This document shows positions 60,995 to 64,000 of a DNA stretch of 64,000 nt, in pieces (the stretch's first letter is position 1; every line of letters begins with the position of its first letter). Origin of the DNA: Cupidesulfovibrio sp000226255 (lineage in GTDB: Bacteria; Desulfobacterota; Desulfovibrionia; Desulfovibrionales; Desulfovibrionaceae); assembly GCF_003402415.2 (NCBI RefSeq), contig NZ_AP036014.1:1178001-1242000 (forward strand). The letters are read 5' to 3'. Both the position numbers and the translations under genes were made by a program. The notes beneath the pieces are model-generated. The model was not told where the DNA came from. It worked only from the letters and a program-made list of their open reading frames with translations, and searched no databases.

Positions 60995-62095
60995 ATGACC
61001 AGGCGCGGCGGCGCAGGGGGACGGCTCGACACAGTGGGGTGGGCAAGGGAGCAGGCCGTGCAGCGACACCGCAACCATGTTTTCCGGCCGGGTGGCGGCG
61101 TGGCGGCTCCCGTGCCGGCCCTGACCCTGACCCTCACGCTGGTCCTGACGCTGGCCGTCGCCTTGGCGTGGCCAACGGGGAGCGCGGCGCGGGCCATCGC
61201 CGCCCAGACGGCAAACGGGAAGACGGGCGTTGCCCGGGCCAATCCGGTCCAGCCCGCCGGGACCGGCCGGGTGGCCGCCACGGGCCTTACTTTTGTCACC
61301 CAGCAGTTTCCGCCGTTCAATTATCAGGAGCGCACGGGCGACGAGGAGCGCGTGGCCGGGCCTGTGGCCGAGATCATTACCCTGGCCTGCCAGCGCATGG
61401 GCGTGGGCTGCACCTTTCGGCTGCTGCCCTGGGCCCGCGCCCAGCAGGAGGTGCGCAGCGGCGCTGCCGATGGCATCTTCGTCGTCGGGCGGGTGCCGGA
61501 GCGCGAAGACTGGCTGCACTTCTGTCCTCCGTTGGTGCGGGGGGAGTACGGCTTTTTCGTGCGCATGGAAAATCCGTTGCACTACACCGCCCCCCGCGAC
61601 GTGGCCGGTTACCGCGTGGGCGTCTACGGCCCCTCGCTGACGGCGGAGATCCTCAACCAGTTGGCCCGGCAGGCGCGCATGACGGTGGACGTGGCGGCGG
61701 AGAACGATGCCGGGTTCCTCAAGCTGGCGCAAGGCCGCATCGACGCCGTGTTTTCCAACAAGGACAACGGCCTCGCCACCATCGCGCTGTTGCGCATCGC
61801 CAACCTGCGCTATGCGGGCTGGCATAGTCGGGTGGACTACACCATCGCCTTTTCGCGCCACGCCGCGCCCGAGGTCGTGGCGGCCTTCGAGGCGGCGTTG
61901 CATGCACTGCACCGGGAGGGTGAACTGGAGCAGCGTTTGTCCCGGTACGGGCTGCATTCGGTGTTTCCGGGGCAGAAGGGCGGCGCGCCTGACACGCCGG
62001 GCGCTCCGGGTGCTCCGCGCGGGGAAACCCCGGCCATGCCCGCAGCGATGCTGGACGCGGCGCCGAACCTGGCGGCGTCCACGGGGCTCGACTGA
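60995..62095 (+). CDS. Periplasmic solute-binding protein (SBP family 3-like)
   Basis: Exported protein of 366 residues with a signal segment at about 40-70 (PALTLTLTLVLTLAVALA, then A-R-A). The mature part looks like SBP_bac_3: GLTFVTQQFPPFNYQERTGD, GPVAEIITLACQRMGVGCTF, PLVRGEYGFFVRMENPLHYT, YRVGVYGPSLTAEILNQLAR and a closing EAALHALHREGELEQRLSRY. No ABC permease is adjacent. It lies 16 bases behind a Cache kinase, so it may feed ligand to that sensor rather than to transport. It ends with a Pro/Gly/Ala-rich tail. The ribosome site is weak. Confidence 0.83.
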   Translation: MTRRGGAGGRLDTVGWAREQAVQRHRNHVFRPGGGVAAPVPALTLTLTLVLTLAVALAWPTGSAARAIAAQTANGKTGVARANPVQPAGTGRVAATGLTFVTQQFPPFNYQERTGDEERVAGPVAEIITLACQRMGVGCTFRLLPWARAQQEVRSGAADGIFVVGRVPEREDWLHFCPPLVRGEYGFFVRMENPLHYTAPRDVAGYRVGVYGPSLTAEILNQLARQARMTVDVAAENDAGFLKLAQGRIDAVFSNKDNGLATIALLRIANLRYAGWHSRVDYTIAFSRHAAPEVVAAFEAALHALHREGELEQRLSRYGLHSVFPGQKGGAPDTPGAPGAPRGETPAMPAAMLDAAPNLAASTGLD

Positions 62096-62128
62096 CCTTG
62101 GCGTGGCTCAGACTGCCGCGCCAGCGCC

Positions 62129-62188
62129 GGACAGGGACGGACAGCGCCGGACAGCGCCGGACAGGGACGGACAGGGACGGACAGGGGC
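62129..62188. repeat. Six tandem 10-base repeats
   Basis: Units GGACAGGGAC or GGACAGCGCC repeat six times exactly ten bases apart, 34 bases after the solute-binding gene and running into its terminator. Confidence 0.85.
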
Positions 62189-62220
62189 GGAAAGCCGCCG
62201 TTTTCCTTTCCGCCCCTTTT
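62184..62220 (+). terminator. Intrinsic terminator after the solute-binding gene
   Basis: A 10-bp stem (62184-62193 with 62207-62216, GGGGCGGAAA/TTTCCGCCCC) is followed by TTTT. Confidence 0.8.
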
Positions 62221-62583
62221 GCCCCTTCTCTCTTTTCGTGATGACGCATCCCCCGTTCCGTTCCCGCCGTGCGCGGCGTTGCACGCCATGTGGCGGCGGC
62301 GTGCGCCGCCGCTCCGGCGAGTGCCCGCCGCCGGACCCGGCATTGCCCGGTTGCGCCCCCGGTACGGCATGCGCTATGCATTGCCGGTTCCCGAAAGCGG
62401 TAATTCCGACGCCCGGCATGCCCGGTCCGGTCCCGCCCCGGTTCGGAGCTGTTCCGCCCCGCGCTGGCACGGCGTGCCGTTCCGGTCTTCTGACCGGCGT
62501 CGGTCCGGTCCCGCGCCTTGGCGCGCGGCCGGTTTTCCCACACGCACACCACGCGACCGCGCGTGCCCACACGGCGATACGGC
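62221..62583. other. Intergenic stretch before the efflux operon
   Basis: About 360 GC-rich bases without a supported gene. The promoter of the EmrA-like gene must lie here, but no clear -35/-10 pair was seen. Confidence 0.3.
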
Positions 62584-63879
62584 ATGAACAGCAAAAAGCG
62601 CATCCTCGGCATCCTGCTCGGCGTCATGGTTCTGGCGGCGGGCGTCTGGTACTGGCACGGCCTCGGCAAGGTGGAAACCGACGACGCGCAGGTGGATGGC
62701 CGCATCTTCATGGTTTCGCCGCGCGTGGCGGGCTACGTGGTGGACGTGCCCGTGGAGGACAACCAGTTCGTCAAGGAAGGCGAGGTGCTGGCCCGGATGG
62801 ACCCCACCGAGTACGAGGTGGCCGTGGCCGAGGCGCGCGCCCAGCTCGCCGCGCTGCAACGCGGCGTGCCGCTGGAGCTTTCCCAGACCGTGCACCGGGT
62901 GACCGGCGCGCAGGCCGTGGAAGAGGCCACCAAGCGCCGCGCCGCGCAGGCCCGCGATGAAGAGGACGTCGCCCGCTACGAGATGGAGCGCCTTTCCACC
63001 GAACAGGCCCAGGCCACCCTTGACCGGCGCAGGCTGGAGGCGCTGGTGGGGCAGGGGGCCGTCTCGCGCGAGGCCATGGACCGCGCCCGTTCCGCCGACG
63101 ATGCCGCCAGGGCGCGGCTGGATGGTTCCCGCGCCAAGCTGGAGGCCGCCAGCAAGGCCCGCGCGGCGGCCGAGGCGGAAATGCGCCGCGTGCGCGCCGA
63201 GGTGGATCTGGCCGGTACCGGGCAGGTGGTGGCGGAAATCCGGGCCCGACAGGTGGAGGCCCAGCAGGCCAAGGTCCGCCAGGCGGAGCTGAATCTGGAA
63301 TGGACCACCGTGCGCGCCCCCGTGGACGGCTACGTGACCAAGAAGAACGTGGAGCCCGGCCGCATGGTCACGCGCGGGCAGCCGATCATGGCCGTGGTGC
63401 CCATGTCGCCCGACCACCTGTGGGTGACCGCGAATTTCAAGGAAACCGAACTCACCGACGTGAAGCCCGGCCAGCCCTGCGAAATCCGCATCGACACCTA
63501 CCCCAACCTGGTCCTGAAGGGCCAGGTGGAGTCGATCATGGCGGGCACGGGCGCGGCCTTTTCGCTGTTTCCGCCCCAGAACGCCTCGGGCAACTTCGTG
63601 AAGGTGGTGCAGCGCATTCCCGTGCGGCTGCGCCTGACCGACTACGACCCCGCCGCCATGCCGCCCCTGCGCGTGGGCATGAGCGCGGTGCCGGTGATCT
63701 TCACCAACCGGGGCGTTTCCGAGGTGCCGCAGCGCGCCGCCGGGCCGGACGGGGCCACCGTGCGCGACGCCGGGCAGGCGGGGAAGCCCGCCGTTAATGG
63801 GACAGCCCCGGCTGTCTCGGCCCCGGCCCCGGCGGCCACGCCGTCCCCCGCCCCGGCCGAACCGGCCCGCAAGCAGTAG
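62584..63879 (+). CDS. EmrA/HlyD-type membrane fusion protein
   Basis: Periplasmic adaptor of 431 residues for an MFS drug pump. An N-terminal anchor (ILGILLGVMVLAAGVWYW) is followed by the first lipoyl half VSPRVAGYVVDVPVEDNQFV, then KEGEVLARMDPTEYEVAVAE. A long coiled hairpin (about 75-235, Arg/Ala/Glu-rich) leads to the second lipoyl half TTVRAPVDGYVTKKNVEPGR and the beta-barrel VTANFKETELTDVKPGQPCE, then IRID. An A-P-A-P-A-P-rich tail ends the protein. It couples the MFS protein starting 18 bases later to an outer-membrane channel. The ribosome site before ATG 62584 is weak. Confidence 0.92.
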   Translation: MNSKKRILGILLGVMVLAAGVWYWHGLGKVETDDAQVDGRIFMVSPRVAGYVVDVPVEDNQFVKEGEVLARMDPTEYEVAVAEARAQLAALQRGVPLELSQTVHRVTGAQAVEEATKRRAAQARDEEDVARYEMERLSTEQAQATLDRRRLEALVGQGAVSREAMDRARSADDAARARLDGSRAKLEAASKARAAAEAEMRRVRAEVDLAGTGQVVAEIRARQVEAQQAKVRQAELNLEWTTVRAPVDGYVTKKNVEPGRMVTRGQPIMAVVPMSPDHLWVTANFKETELTDVKPGQPCEIRIDTYPNLVLKGQVESIMAGTGAAFSLFPPQNASGNFVKVVQRIPVRLRLTDYDPAAMPPLRVGMSAVPVIFTNRGVSEVPQRAAGPDGATVRDAGQAGKPAVNGTAPAVSAPAPAATPSPAPAEPARKQ

Positions 63880-63897
63880 CCGCAACGGCAGGGCCGC

Positions 63898-64000
63898 ATG
63901 TCGCGCGAACCCGAATCGGTCAACCGCTGGCTCATCACTCTGGCGGTGATGGTGCCCACGCTCATCGAAATCCTGGACACCAGCGTGGCCAACGTGGCCC
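63898..64000 (+). CDS. EmrB/QacA-type MFS transporter, N-terminal fragment
   Basis: The first 34 codons are visible before the window ends: MSREPESVNRWLITLAVMVP, then TLIEILDTSVANVA. The D-T-S-V-A-N-V-A motif in helix 1 is typical of 14-TM DHA2 transporters such as EmrB. It begins 18 bases after the EmrA-like stop, as in emrAB operons, and would pump drugs or hydrophobic compounds with that adaptor. Confidence 0.88.
   Translation, partial: MSREPESVNRWLITLAVMVPTLIEILDTSVANVA

Overview
The window is GC-rich bacterial chromosome with dense genes. It most resembles a Desulfovibrio-type sulfate reducer (Desulfovibrio/Nitratidesulfovibrio, D. vulgaris group). The best marker is a flavodoxin at 9260-9706 that follows the classical D. 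vulgaris flavodoxin almost motif for motif. The lactate permease, the probable selenoprotein and the many sensor kinases fit that lifestyle. This is a family-level inference from protein sequence, not a database result. No rRNA, tRNA or CRISPR array was seen.

Layout. 1-9700: end of a TauE/SafE-type permease, L-lactate permease, a Spy/CpxP-like periplasmic protein, an ethanolamine operon (permease, EutB, EutC), two very small genes and an iron-type flavodoxin with a Fur-like box over its promoter. 10281-19234: DedA protein, a large hybrid sensor kinase, then a housekeeping run yicC-remA-gmk-pyrF and a TPR/HDOD pair. A 310-bp palindromic repeat element follows, then recJ and a DUF2062 protein. 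22371-29098: an RluA-type pseudouridine synthase, a REC-REC-kinase protein, an orphan phage CII-like regulator, a LuxR-type regulator with a degenerate receiver, and a two-gene redox operon (GlpA-like flavoprotein plus SdhB-like iron-sulfur protein). 29739-33252: queuosine genes queC-queE-queD and a D,D-carboxypeptidase with a histone-H1-like tail.

33253-36740 is less ordinary. AT-rich leaders precede two tandem paralogous genes of unknown family, each closed by its own terminator. 36928-49214: a KefB-like antiporter, chemoreceptor, glycosyltransferase, htpG, an AlaX-like editing protein, a hotdog thioesterase, a large palindromic element and two related lipoproteins. 49519-51953 holds the two most striking signals. 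One is a DsrE-family gene that reads through an in-frame UGA (predicted selenocysteine in a U-x-x-C motif, with a hairpin just downstream). The other is a yybP-ykoY (Mn2+) riboswitch with promoter and terminator in front of a Na+/Ca2+-exchanger-family transporter.

52053-64000: an RsiV-like secreted protein, an isolated phage terminase large subunit overlapping a GNAT-like gene, the PA2779/PA2778/TPR secreted module, a double-Cache sensor kinase with a solute-binding protein, and the start of an EmrA-EmrB efflux operon cut by the window end. Short in-frame tandem repeats that lengthen linkers or tails recur in several genes.
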